From a virus, in the IMG/VR virus record IMGVR_UViG_3300044295_000326, positions 1 to 21,399 of that record: 21,399 nt of DNA; one strand, given 5' to 3'. Each line of letters starts with the position of its first letter. The stretch's first letter is position 1. Both the position numbers and the translations under genes were made by a program. The notes under the pieces were generated by a model. The model ran no database searches. It saw nothing but the letters and a program-made list of their open reading frames with translations, and was not told the origin of the DNA. Shown piece after piece: positions 8,174-14,977 of the stretch.

Positions 8174-10062
8174 TAGTCGAACACCATCGGATCGTCGGTA
8201 GAAGATCGTTCGCGAGACTCATCCCGCTGCTTGAATCGCCATGCCATGCAACCAACCGGCATGTCGTCATCCGGAGACGACTCCTTTTGATCGTTATCAA
8301 CAGGGCGGCGACACACTCCAAACCAACCCATTGCACCAGCAATCGCACGATCGCCGTGCGACATACCCTTCTCGGACTCAGCCGCAGAGTTGCCAGACGC
8401 GGCATGTTTCAAATGGCCACCGTCCCACTCGTATTCGAGCAATGAATCGGCCACATTCGCCGATCGCAACGTGGCTTCACCGCTGTCGATGGCCGAGTGC
8501 AACGCTTGCAGGATCGCCGCACCACCGTCGCCGTTTCGATATCCGACCTTCTTGGTTGGTTTCTTCGCGAACGTCTCTGATACCTCGCGGTGATAGACGT
8601 TCGAGTAATCGAGCTTCAGAAACTCGTCGATGTAGAGCTTGCCAACAGGGCCATTGACCTCGGGCACCAGGAACGCATCGTTGAACCACTTCGAGATCGC
8701 CACCGAGAGAATCGCGAGCTTGTCCGGCTTCGTTACTCGGCTCGCAAACTCAGCGACTTGCTCCTTCGTCTTGCGATTCCAAACGCTGATGCACGACTCC
8801 GACGTGAGTTCGCCGCCGGTGCCAGCCGAGATGTCGACGCCCACTGCGTACTCACCGTGAGGCGGCTTGTTGTTGACAAGTTCCACCCAGAAGTTCATCT
8901 GGCCTCGCGGCTGCCGAATCGTCGTGATCGTGAAGTCTTCGGGATCGGCGGAGATGTCGCAGCTCCACAACGGTTCGCGGCAAGACGCTTCTTTCACCCT
9001 CGAGATGACAACCGGGTCAGCAAAGCGAATCGACGAGCCGAGAAAGTCGATGTCGCACTCTTGAGCCACTTCGATCGGGCTCTGCGCTCGCAGGACTTGC
9101 TTGTCGTACCATTCCGATCGCGGCTTCTCGGCGGGGTTCTTCCACTGCAAAGAAACCTTGTCGTAGTCCGCCTGCCAGTCATACGAGGCCGGCAGTGGGA
9201 CGCGAACACCGTTCTTGAGCTTGTAGAGCCCTTGCCGCTTCGTTGGATGGTCGCTCCAGTGCATCCAGATTTTCCGCTGATGCGGATTGCGGATCTTGTT
9301 GTAGAACGCTTCGCCAATCCCAAAGCGGCCGTTGGGGGTCGAGTTGAAGATCCGGCAGTCCGTCACCGCCTGAGTCGACGTGAAGATCGCTCCAGCGTTC
9401 GGCATCTTTGAGGTCTCGTCGAGCAAGATCGCCGTCCGACGATCGCCAGAGCCCAATGACTCAACCGTCGCTTCGCCGTCGAACGAGCTTCCATTCTCAA
9501 GGTTCGAACAGTGGAAGTTGTTCCGCTTCATCTTCGGCTGAAGAAAGCCGGGGAGTCGCTGCCACCAGAAGTCGAGCTTTGAGAACAGCGTCTTCTCACT
9601 CGGACCATCAACGAGTTCTTCCTTCCATGACGTGAGTAGGAACTGTTGCAGGTTCTTGAAGTGCCAAGCGTGCTCCATGACGAGCAGGCAGATCCACGAA
9701 GCGCCCATGTCACGAGACTTCGGCAACGCCACATCTTCATGACCGAGCAATCTCTCAAGCTCCAAGATCGTCTTGTCTTGGTACTCGTAAGTCAGGAACG
9801 GAACGAGCGGGTTCGAGAGCCTCGGATTGAGCGTGTACCCGAACGTGTTAATGTAGAAGAGAATGTCGCGAGAGCACGCAATCCAGACTTCCTCAGCAAT
9901 GGCGTCGCTCGACGTGACGGCATTCAGCAGGATCTCGCGAAACCGCAAGTTGCCTGAAACATCCTTCGGGACGAGATGGCGATAGAACCAGTCAGTCGGG
10001 CCGGTCGGAACTTGCTCTGCGTGCGAAGTCTCCAGCGCCTCTTCGAGAGTTCGCAGATTCAT
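8173..10062 (-). CDS. terL: Terminase large subunit (ATPase and nuclease)
   Basis: 629 residues. This is the DNA-packaging motor: an N-terminal ATPase pulls DNA into the capsid and a C-terminal RNase H-like nuclease cuts it. The deviant Walker A site is KSRDMGASW (residues 115-123), the Walker B site is AILLDE (211-216) and a coupling motif is FNSTPNG (239-245). The nuclease has acidic residues at D410 (GVDISAG), E468 (VPEVNG) and D571 (SHGDRAIA), the expected metal-binding triad. The ATG overlaps the stop of the upstream gene by 4 bases and the portal follows immediately. The last 45 residues are charged and probably flexible. All main catalytic motifs are present, so it should be active. 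Confidence 0.95.
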   Translation of the reverse strand: MNLRTLEEALETSHAEQVPTGPTDWFYRHLVPKDVSGNLRFREILLNAVTSSDAIAEEVWIACSRDILFYINTFGYTLNPRLSNPLVPFLTYEYQDKTILELERLLGHEDVALPKSRDMGASWICLLVMEHAWHFKNLQQFLLTSWKEELVDGPSEKTLFSKLDFWWQRLPGFLQPKMKRNNFHCSNLENGSSFDGEATVESLGSGDRRTAILLDETSKMPNAGAIFTSTQAVTDCRIFNSTPNGRFGIGEAFYNKIRNPHQRKIWMHWSDHPTKRQGLYKLKNGVRVPLPASYDWQADYDKVSLQWKNPAEKPRSEWYDKQVLRAQSPIEVAQECDIDFLGSSIRFADPVVISRVKEASCREPLWSCDISADPEDFTITTIRQPRGQMNFWVELVNNKPPHGEYAVGVDISAGTGGELTSESCISVWNRKTKEQVAEFASRVTKPDKLAILSVAISKWFNDAFLVPEVNGPVGKLYIDEFLKLDYSNVYHREVSETFAKKPTKKVGYRNGDGGAAILQALHSAIDSGEATLRSANVADSLLEYEWDGGHLKHAASGNSAAESEKGMSHGDRAIAGAMGWFGVCRRPVDNDQKESSPDDDMPVGCMAWRFKQRDESRERSSTDDPMVFD

Positions 10063-11225
10063 CCCGCGCCCCCCGTCCGCATGATCGCAAAGCCGCGAGA
10101 CGAGAGAGCCTTGAAGAACTCCTCGCGAGACGAATCGCCAAGCAGGCCGTCGACTTGAGCCGCGATCGACGCTTCAAACGAGTTTCGCACGATGTCGAGG
10201 AACTCGAATGATCGGCGACGATCATCAGCCTGCCGCTTGGTGATCTCGACTTGCTCCTTCTCTCGTCGTTCGTGAAGGCGGTTGGCGATCTCGAAGAACT
10301 TCGCCGGAGTCTGCTCAGAGAGATTCCAAACGTACCACGCGCCACCGCTCGGGCAGTCCTTTCGCTTCAGCTTCTTGCGACCGAGATTCGCCCACGCCCA
10401 ATCAATCGCCGCCGACAAGTCCATCGGCGTCGCGTCTTCGATATCGAAGTCGTCTTCATCTTCCTCGGGCTCTGCTTCAGGTTCCGGCTCGATGACCGGC
10501 TCGGCAGCCGGCTCGGGTTCAGATGCAGGAACATCAAGAACGATGTCGGCTTCTGGCTCAGAATCAGGCACAACTGGAACTTCTGGATCCGGCTCGATAA
10601 CCGGCTCGGGCTCAACGGCCAACTCAAGCCCCGCCAACGGATCGACGAACACCGCAGGCTTCGGTTGATAGCCGGGAATGTTCTCCTTGCTTGCAATCGT
10701 GAAAGGAACATTCGGGTCAAGGTGAGCGTCGAGATCACCTTGAAAGATAGAGATTTCTTCAGAGTCGAACGGCCAATTGAATGGCAAGTCGGGCCGCATC
10801 GGCTTCAAACAGTCAGGCAGCACTGGCGGAGGACCGACGAACTCGTACCGCTCTAGCTTTGATACGTTGAAGACGCCGTTCTTGTAGCAGTAATACGGCG
10901 GATAGAAATGCAGGGCGATGAAGTACGCAGCAGCGCGATGGCGATGCGCGTAGTCTTGATCCTCAGAGATTCGATACTTCTCGGCGATCTTCTCAATCCC
11001 GTGATAGTTCTGACATATCTCCCAGACCATTCGGCAGAATTCATTGAATCGCTGCTCAAACTTCAGCCTTTGAATAAAACGCCAATCAGCGAATTCGGTA
11101 GCAGGGCTCCACCTCTTGTAGTTGTAACCGACTTTCCACGCGGAATTCTCCATGCTACCGAGAGCAAGTCGCTCGATTCGCTTCTTGTCTTCAGCTTCTC
11201 GGTTGATCCTTGAACTCGACGTCAT
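10059..11225 (-). CDS. Possible terminase small subunit, with Glu/Pro-rich linker
   Basis: 388 residues from an ATG at 11225, chosen because GGGGAG lies 4 bases upstream. A longer open frame continues into the control region and the recombinase gene on the other strand and is unlikely to be used. Three parts are visible: a basic N-terminal half with many aromatic residues (residues 1-165), an acidic linker of repeated EPEP, EPVIEPDPE and EPEAEP motifs (about 195-265), and a basic helical C-terminus (about 270-388) containing RKKLKRKDCPSGG and HERREKEQVEITKRQADDRR. Position just before TerL with an ATGA overlap suggests the small terminase or another DNA-recognition packaging protein. No family domain is recognised, so this is inference. 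It is large for a TerS. Confidence 0.55.
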   Translation of the reverse strand: MTSSSRINREAEDKKRIERLALGSMENSAWKVGYNYKRWSPATEFADWRFIQRLKFEQRFNEFCRMVWEICQNYHGIEKIAEKYRISEDQDYAHRHRAAAYFIALHFYPPYYCYKNGVFNVSKLERYEFVGPPPVLPDCLKPMRPDLPFNWPFDSEEISIFQGDLDAHLDPNVPFTIASKENIPGYQPKPAVFVDPLAGLELAVEPEPVIEPDPEVPVVPDSEPEADIVLDVPASEPEPAAEPVIEPEPEAEPEEDEDDFDIEDATPMDLSAAIDWAWANLGRKKLKRKDCPSGGAWYVWNLSEQTPAKFFEIANRLHERREKEQVEITKRQADDRRRSFEFLDIVRNSFEASIAAQVDGLLGDSSREEFFKALSSRGFAIMRTGGAG

Positions 11226-11357
11226 ACACTCCCCTCGCGAGCCCGGCTGATCCCCGGTTGGCGCTGCGTAGTTTCGGTCTCCGCTTGCCTCGCTCGTGCC
11301 GGGAGTGGCCTCGTGCCACCCCGGCTCTCTATTCGAGACCGAAAACGAGACCGAACC
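11226..11357. promoter_or_regulatory. Divergent control region with GAGACCGAA repeats and a hairpin
   Basis: This 132-base gap separates the leftward packaging operon from the rightward recombinase gene. It holds TTTCGGTCTC at 11272-11281, its exact inverse GAGACCGAAA at 11335-11344, and another copy GAGACCGAA at 11347-11355, 12 bases (about one helical turn) further on and ending just before the recombinase ATG. Between them is a strong hairpin (11298-11325): GCCGGG-A-GTGGC, loop CTCGT, GCCAC-CCCGGC. This suits an operator bound by a repressor or by the recombinase itself, or a recombination site. No clear -35/-10 boxes are visible on either strand. Confidence 0.55.
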
Positions 11358-12089
11358 ATGCAAGGCGTCATCTACGCACGCTTCTCGCCGCGCCGCGCCG
11401 GAAGAACAGTCCAAGACCAAGACGGCAATGCCCTCTTCAAAGCCGAAGACGGGCAGACCATCGAATGCCAAATTGAAACCTGCCGTGAATACTGCCGGTT
11501 GCGAGGCATCGAAGTCGTCGATGTGATCGAAGATCGCTTCGAATCAGCTCGCAGTACGCCCCTCGGCGAGCGTGAAAACGGAAGGCGATTGCTTTCACTG
11601 CCCCGCAGCACGACAGAGATCGTCGCCGCCAAGCTGGATCGTCTCTTCCGCGACAGTGCGGACGGCATCGTTCTGATGCGTCAGTGGCAAGATGCTCGCA
11701 AGAACGTCCACTTCGCAGATCAAGGCGGCAACTCCATCAACATGGGCACGCCGATCGGCAGGATGATGGTGCGGACGCTCCTGAGCATGGCCGAGTTCGA
11801 AGCCGACATGATCGCCGATCGAACCAGCACGATGATGCAGCATCGCCAAAGCATGGGCCAACGCATGACGCGAAAGGACTGTGTCCCATACGGCAAGATG
11901 GTCGACCCTGAAAACGCCGCGAACCTTGTCGACAACCCCGACGAAATCGAGGTCATTAACAAGGTTCGCGAGTTGAGAGAAGAGGGACTAGGGCTGCGAG
12001 CCATCTGCCGCGCGATGGAGCAAGCCGGGAGAAAGATCAGGGATGGAGAGTGGCATCCCGAGAAGGTGAAGGGAATGCTGGCTGGTTAG
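11358..12089 (+). CDS. Serine recombinase (resolvase/invertase-type), short C-terminus
   Basis: 243 residues. The catalytic N-domain has VIYARFS with Arg8 and the nucleophile Ser10, the KLDRLFRDS motif (92-100) and the AEFEADMIADRT helix (145-156). The tail has KDCVPYGKMVD followed by a recombinase/helix-turn-helix-like segment (ELREEGLGLRAICRAMEQAGRKI). It is much shorter than large serine integrases and lacks their zinc ribbon and coiled coil. An insert (about residues 11-35) lies just after the active-site Ser. It is the only convincing plus-strand gene in the left 20 kb and is convergent with the next gene, 3 bases away. The ATG has no good ribosome site because the GAGACCGAA operator sits there. 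A GTG at 11313 with GGGAG upstream would add 15 residues. It could act as integrase, resolvase or invertase. Confidence 0.85.
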   Translation: MQGVIYARFSPRRAGRTVQDQDGNALFKAEDGQTIECQIETCREYCRLRGIEVVDVIEDRFESARSTPLGERENGRRLLSLPRSTTEIVAAKLDRLFRDSADGIVLMRQWQDARKNVHFADQGGNSINMGTPIGRMMVRTLLSMAEFEADMIADRTSTMMQHRQSMGQRMTRKDCVPYGKMVDPENAANLVDNPDEIEVINKVRELREEGLGLRAICRAMEQAGRKIRDGEWHPEKVKGMLAG

Positions 12090-12092
12090 TCC

Positions 12093-12371
12093 TCACTCAA
12101 ACAAAAGCCTTTGGATCAAAACTGCCGCAGCGTCATTCGCTCTCGTCCGCCTCGCGAACACTCGCCTCGGAACAACAGTCGGCGGCATCCAAAACACATT
12201 CACTTGCCAATCACTAGCCAGCATTCCGTGATCGCAGCAAGGGCAGTGAACCAGCGGCGGCTCGTCCTCTTCAAGAGTCATATCCGCCCCTCTGATGCAA
12301 ACGGGATCGTCAATAAGCTCCATCTCATTGACGATCGCGTAGCAGGCTGGGCACTTAACATGATTGCTCAT
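12093..12371 (-). CDS. Small zinc-binding-type protein, unknown
   Basis: 92 residues with two cysteine pairs, KCPAC near the start and HCPCCDHGM in the middle, spaced like a zinc ribbon. The tail is basic (RRVFARRTRAN). The ATG overlaps the upstream stop by one base (TGATG), so it is the last member of a coupled pair with the 146-residue gene. It is convergent with the recombinase. Such small Cys-pair proteins are common in phage early regions and often bind nucleic acid or host proteins; the function here is unknown. Confidence 0.65.
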   Translation of the reverse strand: MSNHVKCPACYAIVNEMELIDDPVCIRGADMTLEEDEPPLVHCPCCDHGMLASDWQVNVFWMPPTVVPRRVFARRTRANDAAAVLIQRLLFE

Positions 12372-12811
12372 CACGCCGACTCGTCAGGATGACCAACTCT
12401 CGAATACAGAAACGCCAACCGCTTCGCCTGCTTTGCAAGCCGATAAGCGTCGATGCGAACATGAGACAGGTTGAGCAAGTCGTCGGAGCCAGTCACTTGA
12501 GGCTGATACTCCGAAATGCCGCACTCAGCCTGCTCCGAAGCCTTCGCTCTCACTTCCGAAGTCACCAGATTCGAAAGCGACTTGAGAACATCATCCAACG
12601 CTCGCATCGACTGAGCGACGTAGACGTGAAGAGCGTCAATCTCCTGACGCATCCGATCGTCTTCCGGCGTGTCGTCTTGAGCGAGTGGGTAGTCGCCTGC
12701 GTCCAACACCTTCTTGTCGCCAACGTCAACGATCGAGTGCGCGTCTGCGAACTCACACAACATGCTGGCCATCACGGAGACTCCCATGAAGACCTCTCGA
12801 CTCTGATTCAT
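12371..12811 (-). CDS. Hypothetical phage protein, 146 residues
   Basis: An acidic, mostly helical protein with no family I recognise. A C-terminal helix is rich in Ala, Lys and Arg (YRLAKQAKRLAFLYSRV). It is translationally coupled to the following Cys-pair gene (TGATG). Its ATG is preceded by AAGGGGGA and by a mini-ORF of ten codons that ends 3 bases before the start, suggesting regulated or coupled translation. Confidence 0.65.
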   Translation of the reverse strand: MNQSREVFMGVSVMASMLCEFADAHSIVDVGDKKVLDAGDYPLAQDDTPEDDRMRQEIDALHVYVAQSMRALDDVLKSLSNLVTSEVRAKASEQAECGISEYQPQVTGSDDLLNLSHVRIDAYRLAKQAKRLAFLYSRVGHPDESA

Positions 12812-12814
12812 AAC

Positions 12815-12847
12815 CTAAGTCCCCCTTAAACTGTTGGTTTCACCCAT
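12815..12847 (-). CDS. Leader mini-ORF MGETNSLRGT
   Basis: Ten codons plus TAG, ending 3 bases before the ATG of the 146-residue gene. Its start lies in GTTTTGATGGGTGA, a motif that recurs at other gene starts in this window (18931, 20627, 20950). The mini-ORF spans the downstream gene's own ribosome site (AAGGGGGA), so ribosomes ending here could restart on the next ATG. Translation is not proven. Confidence 0.35.
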   Translation of the reverse strand: MGETNSLRGT

Positions 12848-12862
12848 CAAAACAATGAAGTG

Positions 12863-13138
12863 CTACTTTACCGGCACTGGAGCGTTCCCCTGACGCTGGG
12901 TCTCCAATTCGATCGCCCTCAAAATCGCGTCCCGAGCTTCCTTGAGATCCTGAATCGCATCACCCTTGCCTCGAATGCCGGAGCACAACAGCTTCTTGAT
13001 AGCGTGCTGCCTCGCCGGGCACGTCACCTTGAAGGCTTCCAGAACCGAGTAGACGTCGACTGTCGTGAATTCGTTGATGTTCTCGACCGATGCGATGCGA
13101 CGATGATACTTGTTACCTGAATGAAGTTCTTGACTCAC
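12863..13138 (-). CDS. Conserved-looking small phage protein, unknown
   Basis: 91 residues from a GTG that overlaps the thyX stop (GTGA). The core (VDVYSVLEAFKVTCPARQHA then IKKLLCSGIRGKGD) looks like a small conserved phage protein I have seen without an assigned role, with two cysteines and a helical C-terminus (DLKEARDAILRAIELETQRQ). Coupling to thyX suggests co-expression with nucleotide metabolism but gives no specific function. Confidence 0.7.
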   Translation of the reverse strand: MSQELHSGNKYHRRIASVENINEFTTVDVYSVLEAFKVTCPARQHAIKKLLCSGIRGKGDAIQDLKEARDAILRAIELETQRQGNAPVPVK

Positions 13139-13872
13139 GGTCCTACCCTTCCGTTTTCACAAAACGCCTTGTAAGTCAGAGGCCACCCCGCCTCTAAACA
13201 CTTCTCGCAAGTACGCGCCGCGAGTTCAATCTCCCACAGCGGATAGCTCACCTGCTTCGCTTCCGGCTCGTGAGTACGAAGCGAGAGGAACGACATGAGC
13301 GAGCGAGGATTGCACGTCACCCAGCAGCCTGAGTAGATGCCGACCGGCAAGCAATCGCGAGCAAGGCCGGGGTCGATGTCCATCGCGAGATTGGCCTCGT
13401 AGGTGATGTAGGAAACTCGATATGACTGCTGGAGATTGTCAACGAGCGTGTCGAACACATCATCGCTTTCGCACCGCAGGAACTTCGGTCTCCCCGGCTT
13501 CCACCCATCGACCTTCATCATCGGTCGCTCACGATCAGGAATATAGAACACCGGGTCGAGCTGCTTGTAACGCCCGCTCTCCTCGTTGTAACTAAACCCG
13601 ATTCGATGCCGATGCCACTCGCGCCAGACGAAGATCGGGGCTCGCACGAAGAACGTCATCGCCGAGTGCTCGAACGGAGTCCCGTGTCGGTGCTTCATGA
13701 GGTAATTGATGAGACCGAAGTTGCCTTCCGCGTTCTCGTCTGTCGCGAATTGAAGGGCATCCGTGCCGGTCGTCGACACCTTCGCGGCTGCCACAACCAT
13801 GTGGTCGCCACCCATTGACTGGATCAACTCCACGTCGATGTCGGACTTGAATTGAATCTCACTCGCTGCCAC
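13135..13872 (-). CDS. thyX: Flavin-dependent thymidylate synthase ThyX
   Basis: 245 residues. ThyX makes dTMP from dUMP using methylene-tetrahydrofolate and FAD/NADPH. Conserved features are HGTPFEHSAMTFFVRAPIF (63-81), the flavin/dUMP signature RHR (88-90) followed by FSYNEESGRY (93-102), and the C-terminal NPRSLMSFLSLR segment with a WEIELAAR helix. The usual spacing is RHR-x7-S; here eight residues separate RHR from Ser99, a one-residue difference. The start is GTG at 13872 with AAAGGAG 8 bases upstream. It lies 62 bases downstream of a structured RNA element (13935-14083) and a tRNA-like cluster and overlaps the next gene. Phage ThyX raises dTMP supply for replication. Confidence 0.95.
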   Translation of the reverse strand: MAASEIQFKSDIDVELIQSMGGDHMVVAAAKVSTTGTDALQFATDENAEGNFGLINYLMKHRHGTPFEHSAMTFFVRAPIFVWREWHRHRIGFSYNEESGRYKQLDPVFYIPDRERPMMKVDGWKPGRPKFLRCESDDVFDTLVDNLQQSYRVSYITYEANLAMDIDPGLARDCLPVGIYSGCWVTCNPRSLMSFLSLRTHEPEAKQVSYPLWEIELAARTCEKCLEAGWPLTYKAFCENGRVGP

Positions 13873-13934
13873 TGCTCGCTCCTTTGATGGATGAAAGAAA
13901 AACTACTCGCCACTCTAAGTTCGTGTGTTGATAA

Positions 13935-14083
13935 TCAAACGCAGGCCGGTCGCTACTTCGGCTCTACCTAGCTATGTTTCACCAGTATTTTCTACGGCCA
14001 CTGGCTGCCATCATTTTAGGTGGCAATGGCTTAGGCATCCGCCACCCTGACTGCGTGTCTGCTTTCCACGCCGCTGCGTTTGA
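13935..14083 (-). ncRNA. Candidate structured RNA closed by a 10-bp stem
   Basis: On the minus strand TCAAACGCAG (14083-14074) and CTGCGTTTGA (13944-13935) are exact complements, closing a 149-nt domain. Inside are, in order, GCGTG/CACGC (14053-14071), GGTGGC/GCCACC (14019-14046), CCAGT/ACTGG (13982-14004) and GCTA/TAGC (13952-13972), all nested without conflict: a multi-branched fold. No long open reading frame fills it. It lies 62 bases upstream of thyX and 7 bases downstream of the last tRNA-like element. It could be a riboswitch-like leader, a processing element or an independent small RNA. I cannot match it to a known class. The strand is assumed from the flanking genes. Confidence 0.55.
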
Positions 14084-14090
14084 ATGTCCG

Positions 14091-14192
14091 TGGGCAGCAG
14101 TGAGATTCGCACTCACGCCTCTGAGGTAGTCAGCCTCAGCAAACTGGTCTCAACCGAGGACGACTCGCCTCGGGCCTCATTCTCCACCGCCC
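14091..14192 (-). tRNA. tRNA-like element 4, apparent Val (GAC) anticodon, enlarged D region
   Basis: 102 nt. The acceptor GGGCGGT pairs with GCTGCCC (G-U pairs included; an eighth pair G-T is possible), discriminator A. The T-arm is GTGAG-TGCGAAT-CTCAC with the loop G at position 55 instead of T. The anticodon arm is TGAGG-CTGACTA-CCTCA with U33 and anticodon GAC, but a pyrimidine at 37. Between acceptor and anticodon arm are 45-46 nt instead of about 19, holding a perfect 6-bp hairpin CCGAGG/CCTCGG (14154-14173). No CCA is encoded. It may be an unusual, a degraded or a mimic tRNA. Confidence 0.5.
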
Positions 14193-14199
14193 ATAAGAA

Positions 14200-14283
14200 T
14201 AGGCACGACAGGAATCGAACCTGCCTGCATCACGCTTCGCGATGAGTATTACACTCGCGTGACTCTCGCCTTGAGGCGTGCCC
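14200..14283 (-). tRNA. tRNA-like element 3, anticodon unclear
   Basis: 84 nt. The acceptor GGGCACG pairs fully with CGTGCCT (one G-U), discriminator A. The T-arm GCAGG-TTCGATT-CCTGT is classical. TCACG and CGTGA form a 5-bp anticodon-stem candidate at the right distance from the T-arm, but the enclosed loop is 23 nt and contains its own hairpin GAGT-GTAAT-ACTC. The D region is only 14 nt (CTC-AAGGC-GAG). A hairpin at 14284-14315 directly precedes it. No standard seven-base anticodon loop is visible. Confidence 0.45.
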
Positions 14284-14315
14284 CGCAGTGAACCGCTAGC
14301 TAGGCGGCACCTGCG
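14284..14315 (-). other. Hairpin between tRNA-like elements 2 and 3
   Basis: On the minus strand CGCA-G-GTG-CCGC, loop CTAGCTA, GCGG-TT-CAC-TGCG gives 11 pairs with two small bulges. It ends exactly one base before the 5' end of element 3 (14283). It may be a processing signal, or part of an enlarged element 3. Confidence 0.4.
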
Positions 14316-14328
14316 TTTCTTCTGAAAA

Positions 14329-14472
14329 TCACCGCAGATGGATTTGAACCATCGGCATCTCAGGTCGATCATTGCATACTCGCCGCAAGGCTTTGTGCTC
14401 CCGATTGTCTGAGTTGTACTAGCCTGCCCCGCCACTATCGGTTTCGCTCCGTCTCGTGGTCAGCATGCGGTG
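14329..14472 (-). tRNA. tRNA-like element 2, 144 nt, anticodon unresolved
   Basis: The perfect 7-bp acceptor CACCGCA/TGCGGTG with discriminator A and the classical T-arm GATGG-TTCAAAT-CCATC are clear. It starts 4 bases after element 1. CTCAG and CTGAG are complementary, the second placed 5 bases before the T-stem as an anticodon stem should be, but they enclose about 45 nt. The region between acceptor and that stem is about 52 nt instead of 19. A competing stem GCAGGCT/AGCC-T-TGC exists. No anticodon can be assigned. Oversized, inserted or decayed tRNA are the main options. Confidence 0.4.
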
Positions 14473-14476
14473 AAAA

Positions 14477-14603
14477 TGAAGCCGGTGGGGATCGAACCCA
14501 CGACCTGGCGCAGCCACAACGATTTGCAGTCGTCTGCTTGCGCGAAACTTTCAACTACTCGTTTTCGCACTCATCACTGCTCTACCAACTGAGCTACGGC
14601 CCC
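14477..14603 (-). tRNA. tRNA-like element 1, Cys (GCA) anticodon loop, oversized core
   Basis: 127 nt. The acceptor GGGGCCG pairs with CGGCTTC (two G-U), discriminator A. A canonical D-arm GCTC-AGTTGGTA-GAGC follows TA, and the T-arm is GTGGG-TTCGATC-CCCAC. The anticodon arm GACGA-CTGCAAA-TCGTT is textbook for tRNA-Cys (anticodon at 14525-14527). The core holds about 54 extra bases. One hairpin, GCGAAA/TTTCGC (14542-14568), lies between the D and anticodon arms. Complementary pieces flank the anticodon arm (GCGCA and TGCGC), extending its stem to about 13 pairs with bulges. The usual AGGTC variable loop is present. No CCA is encoded. It begins 8 bases after a stop codon. Confidence 0.6.
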
Positions 14604-14611
14604 CAAAGCAT

Positions 14612-14977
14612 CTACTTACCATTCAACAGCGGCTTGCGAATCACCTGCCGCATTGTCTTCACACTCCGCATTCGCCCGTATCTCTTGGCTCCTGTCGCCA
14701 TCGCATAGTGGCAGTCCGGGCAAATTCGCTCCCCGTAATACGAATTGAACTTGCACTCTTCCAAACTCTTCTCCTTGCTCACAGCACACGACATGCAAAC
14801 TCGAATGACTGGGGCAGGGCGATTCTCGACCCTCTTACGACTGATCTTGCTGTCGCCCGCGCCGCCCGTCTTGAGATCGCGAGGAAGCTCCGTCTCAAGT
14901 TGCGAGAACCTGATTCGGCTCCAGTCCGCCTCTTCCCACTTCTGCACCACACTGAATCGCTCGCCGTCAAGAATCAT
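14612..14977 (-). CDS. Small Cys-pair (zinc-finger-like) protein
   Basis: 121 residues. A likely treble-clef or zinc-ribbon site is formed by CMSCAVSKEKSLEEC and ICPDCHYAM (residues about 61-91). A basic C-terminus follows (KRYGRMRSVKTMRQVIRKPL), suggesting nucleic-acid contact. GAGG lies about 9 bases before the ATG. It is the gene immediately upstream of the tRNA-like cluster on the same strand and may share its transcript. No named family. Confidence 0.65.
   Translation of the reverse strand: MILDGERFSVVQKWEEADWSRIRFSQLETELPRDLKTGGAGDSKISRKRVENRPAPVIRVCMSCAVSKEKSLEECKFNSYYGERICPDCHYAMATGAKRYGRMRSVKTMRQVIRKPLLNGK

Noticed and set aside
11226-11471. N-terminal extension of the putative small terminase
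   Set aside because: It would run through the divergent control region and into the recombinase gene; the ATG at 11225 has a good ribosome site.
14091-14603. Group I introns inside the tRNA-like genes
   Set aside because: Extra sequence per element is about 10-70 nt, far too short for a group I intron, and no intron core motifs were seen.
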